Shown one piece after another: positions 9,694-19,345 of a stretch of 64,000 bases of DNA (the first letter of the stretch is position 1; each line of letters starts with the position of its first letter). The notes beneath the pieces are model-generated. The model had not been told where the DNA came from and did not search any database. It was given only the letters and a program-made list of their open reading frames with translations. A program made the position numbers and the translations under genes. Source of the DNA: Nitrospirales bacterium LBB_01 (GTDB lineage Bacteria > Nitrospirota > Thermodesulfovibrionia > Thermodesulfovibrionales > Magnetobacteriaceae); contig CP049016.1 in the NCBI GenBank assembly GCA_004376055.2, positions 1,178,001-1,242,000 of the forward strand, written 5' to 3'.

Positions 9694-11908
9694 TAAACTC
9701 TAATGTAAATACGGCCCCGTCCTCTACACTCTTTGCATACACGCTGCCGCCTAAACTTTCCTCTACGATTACTTTAGACATATAAAGACCAATACCAGTG
9801 CCTTTATCTTCTTTGGTTGTAAAATAAGGCTCAAAAATTCTATCTATTATCTCTTCAGGGATTCCACCACCGTTGTCAGTTATCTCTAACTTTAGTAAGT
9901 TATTATCTCTGAAACAATCGACCGCTATAATGCCCTCTGTGCTCAACAGCCCTTTCTGTCTCCTTTCTATAATGGCATCAGTTGAATTACTTATTAAATT
10001 TAACAACACATGGGCTAATTGGTGTTTGTATGTTGTAATTGGTGTTCTGTCACATGGTATTACTTCTGAATAGTGCCTAAATATATTATTATGGCAATGA
10101 CATTTGATTTTATAGGATATTAAGTTGCTTTTTAGCTGCGCTGAAAGCAGTGAAAAAACTTCTTTTAAAAGAGTCATTATGTCAAATGTTTCTTTTTCTT
10201 TTGATGGCTTAAGGAAGTTTCTGAATTCATCTGCTGTCTTTGACATAAAAATAACTTGTTCCATTGTACTTTTTACAAGGTTGTCAATATAATCAGTATC
10301 AAGCTCTCCATATTCATGAACATCTTTCAGATCCTGGACAATAAGACCGAGAACATTCAAGGGCTGTTTCCATTGGTGAGTTATTACCCCTATCATCTCA
10401 CCCATAGCCGCCATCTTTGACTGTTGAATTAATAACTGCTCCTGCCTGTGAAGTCTCTCTTGTGCAAGCTTACGCTCTGTTATATCACGAAATATGCCCT
10501 GCATAAGTTTTTTACCATTAATCACTATAAGGCTGCAGGAGATTTCAACAGAAATCTTACCTCCGTCTTTTTTTAATACCTGTGTTTCTATGTAATCTGG
10601 GATGGCTTTTTCGACACAGCGCTGGAAACCATCAATAACACTCTCAAGCATATCCTGTGGATGAATGTCTGTGATTTTCAAACAAAGGAGCTCAGACCTA
10701 TCATATCCAAGTAACTCTACAGCCTTTTTGTTAGCCTTAAGTATATTTCCCTCTGTATCGGCTATCAATATGGCATCACTAGCGTTTTCCAACAACGCAT
10801 GTGATATCTTTTCCGACTCAAAAAGCGCCTTCTCTATACGTTTTTTCTCGGTAATATCTTTAATAATACCGCCTGAACCTAAAAAATCATCTTTTTTACA
10901 TCTTATAACACCCAATGTGCCTTCAAGGTCTGAGATGTGTTTATCAGAGTCGAACCTATATATTCCATAGCTGAATACCTCTGTAATGATTGACTTGTTT
11001 GGTAAGTCAGGATTCTTTACTTTTAAATGAACCTCAAGACCGGAGGTTTTTCTGTCAACGTCCCTTCTTTCGTCAAAGAGCTTGGGCGCTTCTAAATTAC
11101 CGGTGTGTTTTCCGATAAAATTCGGTAGAACCTTTACTCTGCTTATATTTTCTACGTCATCAGGGTGGATAATTTTACTAAAATGCTCTCCTATCAGCTC
11201 CTCAGGTTCATATCCATAGTTGCGTATGCTGTTATTTATAAAGGTAAATCTGCCTTCGCAATCAATTTTATAAATTACGTCTGGTATGGTTTGAACAAAA
11301 AACTTAAACATATTCTCGGATTGTTGAATTATGTGTTTCTGTTCAATAAGTTCGTTGTTAATTTTTTTAAGAGAGTCTCTGGAGTCCATGAGTTCTTGAT
11401 ATTGTTGAATGGAGTTTTCATAAGTGGCAATAAGAAGATTGAATACTTTCTTATAATTTGAGTAAACCATATGGGTTATCCCCTCGTAAGTTATCTCAAA
11501 TTCCCCACTGTCTGTCGCATCATCGCACGGAATAGTGGTATTAATATATAATTCAATTTTAGAAATAAGATTTTTCTCATTATACGGCTTAGTTATGTAA
11601 TCATCGGATAGTGATTCCAGCCCCTCCAATATGCTTGTGAAGGATTTTAGCTCGGTAAGCAATATTACCGGTATTCGAGCGGTATCTTTATTATTCTTAA
11701 TCTCACGGCAAAGCTCATAGCCGTTCATCTCAGGCATAATAACATCGCTTATTACAAGGTCAGGTTTGTTATTTAAAGCAAGCTCAAGACCAAGTTTGCC
11801 ATTTGATGCGGTAATGACACCGTAGCCGTGCTCCTGGAGAATGCGCTTTAGCGCTACCGCCTGTGTCATCGAATCTTCAACAACTAAAATTGTTCGTTTA
11901 TCCGTCAT
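9686..11908 (-). CDS. Response-regulator/PAS hybrid sensor histidine kinase
   Basis: Soluble 740-residue kinase. An N-terminal receiver (about 5-122) has phospho-acceptor Asp in LVISDVIMPEMNG and Lys in ITKPY. A linker with coiled-coil character is followed by PAS domains (about 205-350 and 370-490), a HisKA-type helix with His in MIGVITHQWKQPLNVLG, and a HATPase_c domain with DNGGGIP and GTGIGLYMSK boxes. The HQWKQPLN phosphorylation motif is typical of a large kinase group in Nitrospirota and Deltaproteobacteria. No membrane segment, so it senses an internal signal or receives phosphate from another kinase. It is the first gene of the minus-strand run ending at moaA. Confidence 0.93.
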   Translation of the reverse strand: MTDKRTILVVEDSMTQAVALKRILQEHGYGVITASNGKLGLELALNNKPDLVISDVIMPEMNGYELCREIKNNKDTARIPVILLTELKSFTSILEGLESLSDDYITKPYNEKNLISKIELYINTTIPCDDATDSGEFEITYEGITHMVYSNYKKVFNLLIATYENSIQQYQELMDSRDSLKKINNELIEQKHIIQQSENMFKFFVQTIPDVIYKIDCEGRFTFINNSIRNYGYEPEELIGEHFSKIIHPDDVENISRVKVLPNFIGKHTGNLEAPKLFDERRDVDRKTSGLEVHLKVKNPDLPNKSIITEVFSYGIYRFDSDKHISDLEGTLGVIRCKKDDFLGSGGIIKDITEKKRIEKALFESEKISHALLENASDAILIADTEGNILKANKKAVELLGYDRSELLCLKITDIHPQDMLESVIDGFQRCVEKAIPDYIETQVLKKDGGKISVEISCSLIVINGKKLMQGIFRDITERKLAQERLHRQEQLLIQQSKMAAMGEMIGVITHQWKQPLNVLGLIVQDLKDVHEYGELDTDYIDNLVKSTMEQVIFMSKTADEFRNFLKPSKEKETFDIMTLLKEVFSLLSAQLKSNLISYKIKCHCHNNIFRHYSEVIPCDRTPITTYKHQLAHVLLNLISNSTDAIIERRQKGLLSTEGIIAVDCFRDNNLLKLEITDNGGGIPEEIIDRIFEPYFTTKEDKGTGIGLYMSKVIVEESLGGSVYAKSVEDGAVFTLEFNV

Positions 11909-12004
11909 TGAAAATCCCTCTATATATAATTATTTAACTACCTTATTCTCATTATAATATCAAGAATAGTTTTTTGCAAGAGTTAAAACTACAATTTAGA
12001 ATTA

Positions 12005-12214
12005 TTGCTTAATACTTAACTCAAGTACATGGCTTTATGTCAGCCAAAGATACATTAAAAAAGACTGGATTCCCGCTCGGAGGCGGGAATGACAGAGGAG
12101 GGAATTTTTCTTTTCTGTCATTCCTTTACAGGGGAATCCCCTTTAGGGGACTGTCATTCCTGCGAAGGCAGGGATCCAGTTTTTTCTTTGCGGAGCTAAG
12201 GGCATAGGCAATTA
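12005..12214 (+). repeat. Dispersed hairpin repeat, copy B (diverged)
   Basis: Same order of elements as copy C: a TCAGC...GATACA stretch, GGATTCCCGCTCGGAGGCGGGAATGA hairpin region, an inner GGGGAATCCCC-type hairpin, a CCTGCGAAGGCAGG hairpin and the closing GCGGAGCTAAG...GCATAGGCAATT. It is less similar to A and C than those are to each other. It fills the gap between the kinase gene and the restriction-modification gene, which otherwise holds nothing recognisable apart from the AT-rich kinase upstream region. Confidence 0.8.
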
Positions 12215-12232
12215 GAATTATTGCTATAAATT

Positions 12233-15200
12233 TTACAAACCCAGCTCATCAAATAGCCGGCTTACCAGAGTATCAGCAAGTTTATGGTCATGGGTTCTGC
12301 TAAAATAAGCCGTAAAGAGTTTTTCCTTAATGTCTTTTACATAGAGTTCATAACTGGTTACAGCGTTTACGATTGCCGACGCATCTTTGGGTATTTTTAT
12401 TATAAATGAATTAGGTTTTTGACTATAGATTATAAACTTTGCCTCGGATGTGCTCTTGGAGCAGTATTTAAAACCATCCTCCGTTATAACATCCTGATGT
12501 CCCATAAAATAGTCGCCCAATTTTAATTTCTCATTTGGTACTGAAATCTCAATTGAATCCTTAAGATACTTTGAATCAATAAACTCCTCTGGGAATTTTT
12601 TTATCCCATCAGGGATTATCTCATCTGAAACCTGTTCAAATAATTTATCAACGTCTCTTTGAGTTTTTGTTTTCTTTGCTTTTTTGCGGGATTTGGCAAG
12701 ATCAATCCGTTCTCTTACAAGCGTTGTCAAACCCTCATATAGCGGTTTCAGATATTTTGTGGGGTCAAGACCAAGTGCTTCAAGCACTACGCTGTCAAGC
12801 GCCTGTCTGTCTTTTAACTTGACCTCGTCAAAGATAGGCTTAATCGGACGTGTGAGTAGTTTATTGAAAGCCTTTAGTATTGTTTTGTTGTAAGTAGTCG
12901 GAACATCAGGTATAAACAATTCTTCAAACTCGTAAACAGTCAAATCAAGTGCGCCATCTCCAAGCATTGTTCTTCCAGTTACCTCTATAAATAATGTAGT
13001 TAAAGTTGAATTTAACAATGCTGATAATAACACTTTGTCAGCTCTTGCTTTTATCTCATACAAACGCTTATCTGCTAAAAAAGAACCCTCATTTAACGGC
13101 ATAAAAAATCTTGTATTCCAATGTTCCTGTACAAAAATATCCCAGGGCTCACGGTGGGCAACATCATACCAAAGTTTTCTGTTCTTTACAGACTGTATGT
13201 CTGGATATGAAATGCCTGTCTCTGTTATTGTTTTTTCTCCATGCTTGATATATTTTAGTGCATTTGTGCCTCTTAATGCCCTCTTTTCTTTATCACAAGT
13301 AAAAAGAAAAAGATTTATTTTTTGGGATTTATCCAATACAATCTTATCAATTTCTTTAAAAGATTTAATTATCGGAATTAAAAACTCCTCTTCTATCCCC
13401 CAGTGTTTTATCTTTTTGTCGTCAAGATAGAAAAACTCGTTTATGCCTGTCGTATATCCTCTTCTAACATCAGCAAGCTCCTTTAAAGTAATAAGTTTAT
13501 CCTTACACGTCTCCATTATTTCAAAATAAATCTCCGGCGCCCTCATGTATTTGCCCCATTTTACCGTTTTACCTGAGGTCTCAATCTGTTCAAGCAGCGT
13601 GTCCTGTTTTAAAACGTTTATTCTGAAATTGTCGGTTTCATAGCTTGCACGGCCTTGTAAGTTATTCTCTATCGTCTCGTCTTTAATCTTGTAGTGCTCC
13701 GAACCTGACTTCTCAATTGCATGGGTCAGCTTGTAAAGATTAAACCATCTGTCCATTGGCAGTTTTATATCTGTGGGAATCAACTCTTTAAGGCGTTTTT
13801 TGATTTTTACAAATTTTACGTTATTTTCGTTTCTTTGTTTCAGGTCTTTACAAAGCTCCAGTATTATAAAAACCGTGTTTACGGCGGCATCGTCAAACCA
13901 TGCCTCACATCGGGATTCTACTATTGCAATTATCTTGAATTTTCTCAGAAAGAATTTTTGAAGCTCATACCCATACGCCACATCAAGCCACGAGTTAGAA
14001 GTGACAATGCCCATCCGACCACCATCTTTTAGCAGCCTTGCAGCATGAAAAAACAGGTACGCATAAATATCCGCCTGCCCGGAAAGCTTTGTGCCTCCAT
14101 TGTTAAAAAGCTCAGGGTACTCCGCTCTCCAATCCGCTATGAGAGTTTTTTCAATAACTCCCTTATAGCCCTGGATGCGCTTTTCAATAAGCTCCTGCCG
14201 TATATATGGGAAATTCCCGACAATTGCGTCAAATTGAGGGATTACCTCGTCAATCGTGAAATCAGTGCCGGCTGTAGGCTTTGGAGGCGGAAACTTAAAA
14301 ACATCTCCAGATTTTACTTCAAAAAAGTCTCTTGATTGTATTCTTGGAAAATTAGCGTAGTCCTCTATGTTTTGCCGATAAAGGTTTATTGTAGCTAATT
14401 CGGCTGGGAAACGCGCTATATCAAATCCCCATATCTGGGAAATCAATTCTTTGTGGCTTTTAGCGCCCTCGTGTCTCAGCTTGTCATAAGCCCTGATGAG
14501 AAAAGTGCCGGTTCCGCAGGCCGGATCCAAAACCCTGACAGATTTTGATGTGACACAAAAAGATATGATTAAATCCACAAGCTCTTCGTTGGTAAAATAC
14601 TGTCCAAGCGTATGTCTTTCATGCGGCGGAATTAGTTTTTCAAACACGTTTCCAATAACGTCCTGCGGCATATTGGAAAAATTGTATCTGTTAAGGTTAT
14701 CAATAAGTTTAATAAGCGGGGCAACGGCATTTTCTGGAAAAGGCACTTTGTCAGGAAAATCCTCTTCAAACACGGCCTGATAGTCTATCTGCCGGGCTCT
14801 CTGAAAATATTCTCTTATTTTACTATCTATACCAGCAGGATTTAAGCCGTTTAAATCAAATTTGGGAATATCTGTGCAAAACCGCCTTAGAGTCAGATAA
14901 AATAGAATTTTTCCAAGCAGCCTATAAACAATCTGTCTTGAGACGGTTTCATAAAAAGGCTCCCCTGCATCATACGAGGCTATTCCCTGCTTTACCGCCC
15001 AATCGAAAAGTCCGTCCTTAAACTGAACGCTCTTTCCTGTCTTTGTTATAAGCGATTCATGTATGAATGGCCAAAGTGTCTTTACTGCCTCATAAAGCTC
15101 GTGCACAAAAAAAGTGGTATCAGCATCGCTAAGGTAAAGGTGTCCTTCTCTGTGCAGAGTTGACAGGTCGTTTAAAATCTCTTTTGCCTTTGCCTTTAGT

Positions 15201-15634
15201 AACTCCCGTTTAGAGGCAACCCAGAGGTCATCAGGTACAGATACCTGAAAGACCGGTTCGTATGTCTTTAATCTGTGGACTTTTGATACCGGTTCAAGTG
15301 CGTACGGAGTTCTCCAGATAACGGCGTCTTTCATATTCCATGTTACGAAATAATCGGCAGACATAGAGCGTGCCTTTTCTGCGGCATTATTAAGCAGCTC
15401 ATTGTTATCAACCGGAGTTGTTGGAGTTTTTAACTCCCACCCGCAAAATCCCTGATTACCCTGTCTGTTTAACCATATCTGAATATCGGGGAATCTTGTT
15501 TTACCATCAGACACCTGTATAGAGGTCTCTGATGTTGCCACTTCAAATGGAGACGTTACGTCTGTTAGAAATTCATTAAGCCACGACGCTACCTGGGCTG
15601 CAAACTCTCTTTCGTTAGATTTAATATCGGTCAT
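12233..15634 (-). CDS. Single-chain type II (IIG/IIL-like) restriction-modification enzyme
   Basis: 1133 residues combining nuclease and methyltransferase. The N-terminus has a PD-(D/E)XK arrangement: Asp50 in FPDIQIW and Glu67-Leu-Lys69 in GWELKTP. A helical connector follows. The N6-adenine methyltransferase core has motif I LDPACGTGTFLI (about residue 370) and motif IV NFPY at bases 14204-14215, a variant of NPPY. The C-terminal 450 residues should hold target recognition. HTLGQYFTNEELVDL is the conserved stretch before motif I. Such enzymes modify one strand of an asymmetric site and cut at a distance. No separate specificity or partner nuclease gene lies beside it. It follows infC, where rpmI-rplT would normally be. 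BREX PglX-like function is less likely because the other BREX genes are absent. Confidence 0.85.
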   Translation of the reverse strand: MTDIKSNEREFAAQVASWLNEFLTDVTSPFEVATSETSIQVSDGKTRFPDIQIWLNRQGNQGFCGWELKTPTTPVDNNELLNNAAEKARSMSADYFVTWNMKDAVIWRTPYALEPVSKVHRLKTYEPVFQVSVPDDLWVASKRELLKAKAKEILNDLSTLHREGHLYLSDADTTFFVHELYEAVKTLWPFIHESLITKTGKSVQFKDGLFDWAVKQGIASYDAGEPFYETVSRQIVYRLLGKILFYLTLRRFCTDIPKFDLNGLNPAGIDSKIREYFQRARQIDYQAVFEEDFPDKVPFPENAVAPLIKLIDNLNRYNFSNMPQDVIGNVFEKLIPPHERHTLGQYFTNEELVDLIISFCVTSKSVRVLDPACGTGTFLIRAYDKLRHEGAKSHKELISQIWGFDIARFPAELATINLYRQNIEDYANFPRIQSRDFFEVKSGDVFKFPPPKPTAGTDFTIDEVIPQFDAIVGNFPYIRQELIEKRIQGYKGVIEKTLIADWRAEYPELFNNGGTKLSGQADIYAYLFFHAARLLKDGGRMGIVTSNSWLDVAYGYELQKFFLRKFKIIAIVESRCEAWFDDAAVNTVFIILELCKDLKQRNENNVKFVKIKKRLKELIPTDIKLPMDRWFNLYKLTHAIEKSGSEHYKIKDETIENNLQGRASYETDNFRINVLKQDTLLEQIETSGKTVKWGKYMRAPEIYFEIMETCKDKLITLKELADVRRGYTTGINEFFYLDDKKIKHWGIEEEFLIPIIKSFKEIDKIVLDKSQKINLFLFTCDKEKRALRGTNALKYIKHGEKTITETGISYPDIQSVKNRKLWYDVAHREPWDIFVQEHWNTRFFMPLNEGSFLADKRLYEIKARADKVLLSALLNSTLTTLFIEVTGRTMLGDGALDLTVYEFEELFIPDVPTTYNKTILKAFNKLLTRPIKPIFDEVKLKDRQALDSVVLEALGLDPTKYLKPLYEGLTTLVRERIDLAKSRKKAKKTKTQRDVDKLFEQVSDEIIPDGIKKFPEEFIDSKYLKDSIEISVPNEKLKLGDYFMGHQDVITEDGFKYCSKSTSEAKFIIYSQKPNSFIIKIPKDASAIVNAVTSYELYVKDIKEKLFTAYFSRTHDHKLADTLVSRLFDELGL

Positions 15635-15806
15635 TGATAACGTATTTTATCATTAAGGAGCATGGCATGTAAAATAAACGGAAAAGTGCTTTCATAAGAA
15701 TATCGTCAAGAAAAAAATATCACATTTGTTTAAAACAACACACTCCCTCAGGACGCAACACACCCTTTGGGCTGTTAAGGCTGTAATATATATGACCTGC
15801 TGGCTC

Positions 15807-16301
15807 TTACTTTGGCGCTACAACCATTATTATGCTCTTTCCATCAAGTTTGGGTTTAACCTCAATGTTGTAGTTACCCTGAAGTTTTTCAACGATATTA
15901 TCAAAAATAGCCATTCCGTGTTCTGGTCTTATGATTTCCCTGCCTCTGAAATACATTGACACTTTCGCTTTGTCACCCTCACCCAAAAATCCCATCATCT
16001 GGTTAACTTTCCTCTCCAGATCATGGTCGGAGATGCGAGGCCGGATTTTTACCTCTTTAACGTCCGTTGTTTTGCGGTGTGAGTGTTTCTTACTAATCTG
16101 ATACTTATACTTACCAAAATCCATGATGCGACACACCGGCGGATTTGCTCCGGGTGCTACCTCCACAAGATCAAGCCCTTTTTCCTTTGCCGATCTTATA
16201 GCATCCCTTACCGCTACGATACCAAGCTGCCCTCCCTCGACATCTATCAGTCTTATCTGAGGGGATTTAATCTGCTCGTTTACTTTAACCTTGTTGTTTA
16301 T
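15807..16301 (-). CDS. infC: Translation initiation factor IF-3 with AUA start
   Basis: 164 residues if started at ATA 16301-16299. The N-domain reads NEQIKSPQIRLID and continues into VAPGANPPVCRIMDFGKYKYQ; the C-domain ends MVVAPK. A GTG at 16166 would delete the whole N-domain, so it is not the start. AGGAGG at 16313-16308 lies 6 bases before the ATA, in frame. IF-3 rejects non-canonical start codons, and infC genes classically use AUU (or AUA) so that IF-3 limits its own synthesis. It lies just downstream of thrS as in many genomes, but rpmI and rplT do not follow. Confidence 0.93.
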   Translation of the reverse strand: MNNKVKVNEQIKSPQIRLIDVEGGQLGIVAVRDAIRSAKEKGLDLVEVAPGANPPVCRIMDFGKYKYQISKKHSHRKTTDVKEVKIRPRISDHDLERKVNQMMGFLGEGDKAKVSMYFRGREIIRPEHGMAIFDNIVEKLQGNYNIEVKPKLDGKSIIMVVAPK

Positions 16302-16313
16302 AGAACACCTCCT
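16302..16313 (-). promoter_or_regulatory. Ribosome binding site fixing the AUA start of infC
   Basis: The minus strand reads AGGAGG, six bases, then ATA. No ATG, GTG or TTG occurs in frame at a usable distance, and the N-domain coding begins directly after the ATA, so this site decides the start. The SD overlaps the stop region of thrS, suggesting coupled translation. Confidence 0.8.
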
Positions 16314-18202
16314 TAAATTTTGCCTTTTATTTCTTTCAGCAAAAAGGACAGAAATTCCTCTTTACTCTGAAAAGACATATTGTCTCCATTTCTTTTCCTG
16401 ACAGAAATAGTACCGCTCTCTGCCTCCTTGTCCCCTATTATAACTGCATACGGTATCTTTTTTACAGTTGACTGCCGCACCTTGTAGTTAATTTTTTCAT
16501 TTGCAGTGTCCTTTTCAACCCTTATACCCTCAGACTTTAAGTATTTGGACATCTCATCTGCAAACCCACTGTGCCGCTCCGATATTGTTAAAACTGACAC
16601 CTGTACCGGCGAAAGCCATACCGGAAATGCTCCGCCATAGTGCTCTATCAAAACCCCAAAAAATCTCTCAAGTGAGCCCATAAGTGCACGGTGAATCATT
16701 ATAGGCATATGTTCCTTATCATCCGCTCCACGGTATGATATGTCAAACCTCTCAGGATTATTAAAATCCACCTGTATCGTGCTGCACTGCCATTGCCTGT
16801 TAAGTGAGTCCTTAACCTTTATATCAATCTTAGGGCCATAAAACACACCCTCACCCGGGTCTGTCTCATACTTTAAACCCATAGTCTCAAGCGCCTTTCT
16901 GAGCGCATTTGTTGAAATCTCCCAATTGTCAAGAGTTCCCACATATTTTTCCGGCCTTGTCGAAAGATACACATCGTAGTCTTTAAAACCAAACGTGTTA
17001 AGCACAAAAATCGTAAAGTTAAGAACTGTTAATATCTCATCCTCAATTTGCTCAGTCGTGCAAAATATATGAGCGTCATCCTGAGTAAACCCACGCACTC
17101 GCATAAGGCCGTGAAGGACGCCTGAGCGCTCATACCGATAAACCGTGCCAAGCTCGGCATACCGAATCGGCAAGTCTCTGTAACTTCTAAGAGCGCTCTT
17201 ATAAATAGCCAGATGAAACGGACAATTCATCGGCTTTAGCTCAAAATCCACGCCATCTATATCCATCGGGGTGTACATGTTTTCTTTATAGAAATCAAGA
17301 TGCCCGCTTTTTTCCCACAGATTTATGCGCGCTATGTGCGGCGTATAGAGGAGTTTGTAGTCAGCTTTGATGTGCTCGTCTTTCCAGAAATCCTCTATTG
17401 TTTTTCTTATTATTGCACCATTAGGGTGCCAAAGAATCAACCCTGAACCAATCTCATCATTTATACTGAAGAGATCAAGCTCCTTACCAAGCCTCCTGTG
17501 GTCACGCTTTTTAACCTCTTCAAGGAAATCAAGATAATTTTTAAGCTCATCAGGTTTCGCAAAAGACGTACCGTAGAGTCGCTGCAGCATTTTGTTTTTC
17601 TCATCGCCTCTCCAGTAAGCGCCAGCAGTTTTCAGAAGTTTAGAGGCGGTTATAAATCCGGTTGAAGGCACATGAGGGCCAAGACACAAATCTGTAAATC
17701 CGCCCTCTTCATACAAACTCACCTCATCCACATCAAGAGCCTCAATTATCTCTACCTTATAGTTTTCACCCAGATTTTTGAAAAACTCTACAGCCTGCGC
17801 CTTTTTCATGAGTTTGCGGACAAAAGGGGTATTGCGCCTTATCAGCTCTGACATCTTTTTTTCTATCTTTACAAGGTCATCCTCTGTTATAGGTTTTTCT
17901 GTATCAAAATCGTAGTAAAACCCCTCTTCTGTAGCAGGCCCTATGGTTACTTTAACATCAGGAAACAACTCCTTTACTGCATGTGCCATTATGTGGGAAG
18001 CGCTATGACGGTTTATCCTTAATCCATCGGCGCTACAAACATCAATCGGGATTAACTCCGTGGACACGTCTAAATTCTTTATCTCATTGACATCTATTAA
18101 GCTATCACCAATTTTAAAAGCAAGAGTCTTGTTCTTTTTAGCCCTTTTAAAAATCTCATCTGTGCTAAGCTCTAACGTTTCTTCTTCTAATATAAGTTTA
18201 AT
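16313..18202 (-). CDS. thrS: Threonyl-tRNA synthetase with AUU start
   Basis: 629 residues from ATT at 18202-18200. The frame between 18202 and the first GTG (18067) encodes a 45-residue stretch (IKLILEEETLEL ... LIDVNEIKNLDV) that fits the N-terminal TGS domain; without it the enzyme would lack a domain most ThrS proteins have. Editing-domain motifs are HSASHIMAHAV and the later HRRLG region. The class II core has GLMRVRGFTQDDAHIFC, the zinc-site MNCPFHL and GSLERFFGVLIEHYGG. The C-terminal anticodon-binding domain ends at 16313. GGAGG lies 6 bases before the ATT. An AUU start for thrS is unusual and suggests IF-3 control of the whole thrS-infC unit. Confidence 0.9.
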   Translation of the reverse strand: MKLILEEETLELSTDEIFKRAKKNKTLAFKIGDSLIDVNEIKNLDVSTELIPIDVCSADGLRINRHSASHIMAHAVKELFPDVKVTIGPATEEGFYYDFDTEKPITEDDLVKIEKKMSELIRRNTPFVRKLMKKAQAVEFFKNLGENYKVEIIEALDVDEVSLYEEGGFTDLCLGPHVPSTGFITASKLLKTAGAYWRGDEKNKMLQRLYGTSFAKPDELKNYLDFLEEVKKRDHRRLGKELDLFSINDEIGSGLILWHPNGAIIRKTIEDFWKDEHIKADYKLLYTPHIARINLWEKSGHLDFYKENMYTPMDIDGVDFELKPMNCPFHLAIYKSALRSYRDLPIRYAELGTVYRYERSGVLHGLMRVRGFTQDDAHIFCTTEQIEDEILTVLNFTIFVLNTFGFKDYDVYLSTRPEKYVGTLDNWEISTNALRKALETMGLKYETDPGEGVFYGPKIDIKVKDSLNRQWQCSTIQVDFNNPERFDISYRGADDKEHMPIMIHRALMGSLERFFGVLIEHYGGAFPVWLSPVQVSVLTISERHSGFADEMSKYLKSEGIRVEKDTANEKINYKVRQSTVKKIPYAVIIGDKEAESGTISVRKRNGDNMSFQSKEEFLSFLLKEIKGKI

Positions 18203-18246
18203 ACTGTACCTCCGTGCTAAATAATAACTTATTCATATGCAGTATT

Positions 18247-19257
18247 TCAATAATTTTTTTGAATTTGGTCAACATAACTGCATGACTGAATTGGACAGCG
18301 CTCAGTGCTGTTGTCTAAAGGCATACCGTCTGGAACCTTATTGCATACCACCTGAGACGGTGTATTGGCATAGTTTAAGCGCCATATATCGGCTATCTGT
18401 GTAAGTGTCATCCACTGTACTTTACCAACACTTACATATGGCTCTAAGGTTAAAATATAATCCGAGACTGTACTTATAACTAAAGGATCCAACATCTTCT
18501 GGGGAACAAAGATAGAGGCCGTATAAAAACCACTGGGATTTAAAACTCCATTGTCTTTAACATTAATCAGATCAGCTATCCCGTACATGCTGCCGCAGCC
18601 GCCTCCAATATAAAGCAGCCTCTGAGACGGGTCGTGTTCATAAAAACCATATCCAGTTTTCGGTTTCCAAACCCCGAAACTTGTGTCATCCATTAAGCCA
18701 TGTTCATACGTAGCTGCTCCCCAGAGGTTATCAGCCTGCCAGAAATACAGCGGAAACTGCAGACCGTATATCCCAAACGTGTGCTTTTCCCATGACCCAG
18801 TTTCTGGAGGATAATACATAAACCCTCCAACATTTCTTGAGGGTGTAACGCCAAGCTGAGAAATCAAATAAGCCACATCTGCATAATTATAAACGGTCTC
18901 ATGTGTATGTGGGTCAACCTCAAATCCCAAATCCTCAACCAGCCACCTAACTATATTCTTACCATTTGTATCACTTACCACATCCCCAACATCATAATAT
19001 GCCACAGCAAGCAGATAGTTCCAATCAGCCTGAAGATTCAACACAGCCCCGTTTGATTTTATCATTAAGGCAAACTCTCTAAGCGCTGCCCTATTATTAT
19101 AATAGTACAACGGATTATTAAGATAATCTGGGTGACTATCATCCGGCTCCTCATTATGAACGACGATATTTACATAGACAGGCGTATAAGCACCTGCCCC
19201 ATATACAGGCGCTGCTATTACAAATAAGATTAAAACTACGTAAAGCGCTCTTAACAC
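18247..19257 (-). CDS. Secreted protein, possible deacetylase-like barrel
   Basis: 336 residues with a clear signal peptide (MLRALYVVLILFVIAAPVYGAGA, cleavage near 21-23). The mature part has NIVVHNEEPDD near its start, VDPHTHE near residue 135 and WMTLTQIADIW near the end. The early acidic motif and the His-x-His motif are reminiscent of polysaccharide-deacetylase-type (NodB-like) or related metal-binding (beta/alpha) barrels, but I cannot assign a family firmly. The tail has two cysteines (CPIQSC). It stands alone between thrS and the ribosomal cluster. Exported function in the envelope is likely; the reaction is unknown. Confidence 0.6.
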   Translation of the reverse strand: MLRALYVVLILFVIAAPVYGAGAYTPVYVNIVVHNEEPDDSHPDYLNNPLYYYNNRAALREFALMIKSNGAVLNLQADWNYLLAVAYYDVGDVVSDTNGKNIVRWLVEDLGFEVDPHTHETVYNYADVAYLISQLGVTPSRNVGGFMYYPPETGSWEKHTFGIYGLQFPLYFWQADNLWGAATYEHGLMDDTSFGVWKPKTGYGFYEHDPSQRLLYIGGGCGSMYGIADLINVKDNGVLNPSGFYTASIFVPQKMLDPLVISTVSDYILTLEPYVSVGKVQWMTLTQIADIWRLNYANTPSQVVCNKVPDGMPLDNSTERCPIQSCSYVDQIQKNY

Positions 19258-19345
19258 TAACTAAACCTGTCCGTCTTAAACCCTGGCATCAGTTATGTTG
19301 ATAGCACATTTGCATGAATTGACGACTTTATAACCACACCCCATC

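Noticed and set aside
12233-15634. BREX PglX assignment for the methyltransferase-nuclease
   Set aside because: No pglZ, brxC or other BREX gene nearby, and an N-terminal PD-(D/E)XK motif is present.
18067-18067. GTG as the thrS start
   Set aside because: It would remove a TGS-like domain that is encoded in frame upstream and preceded by a good SD.
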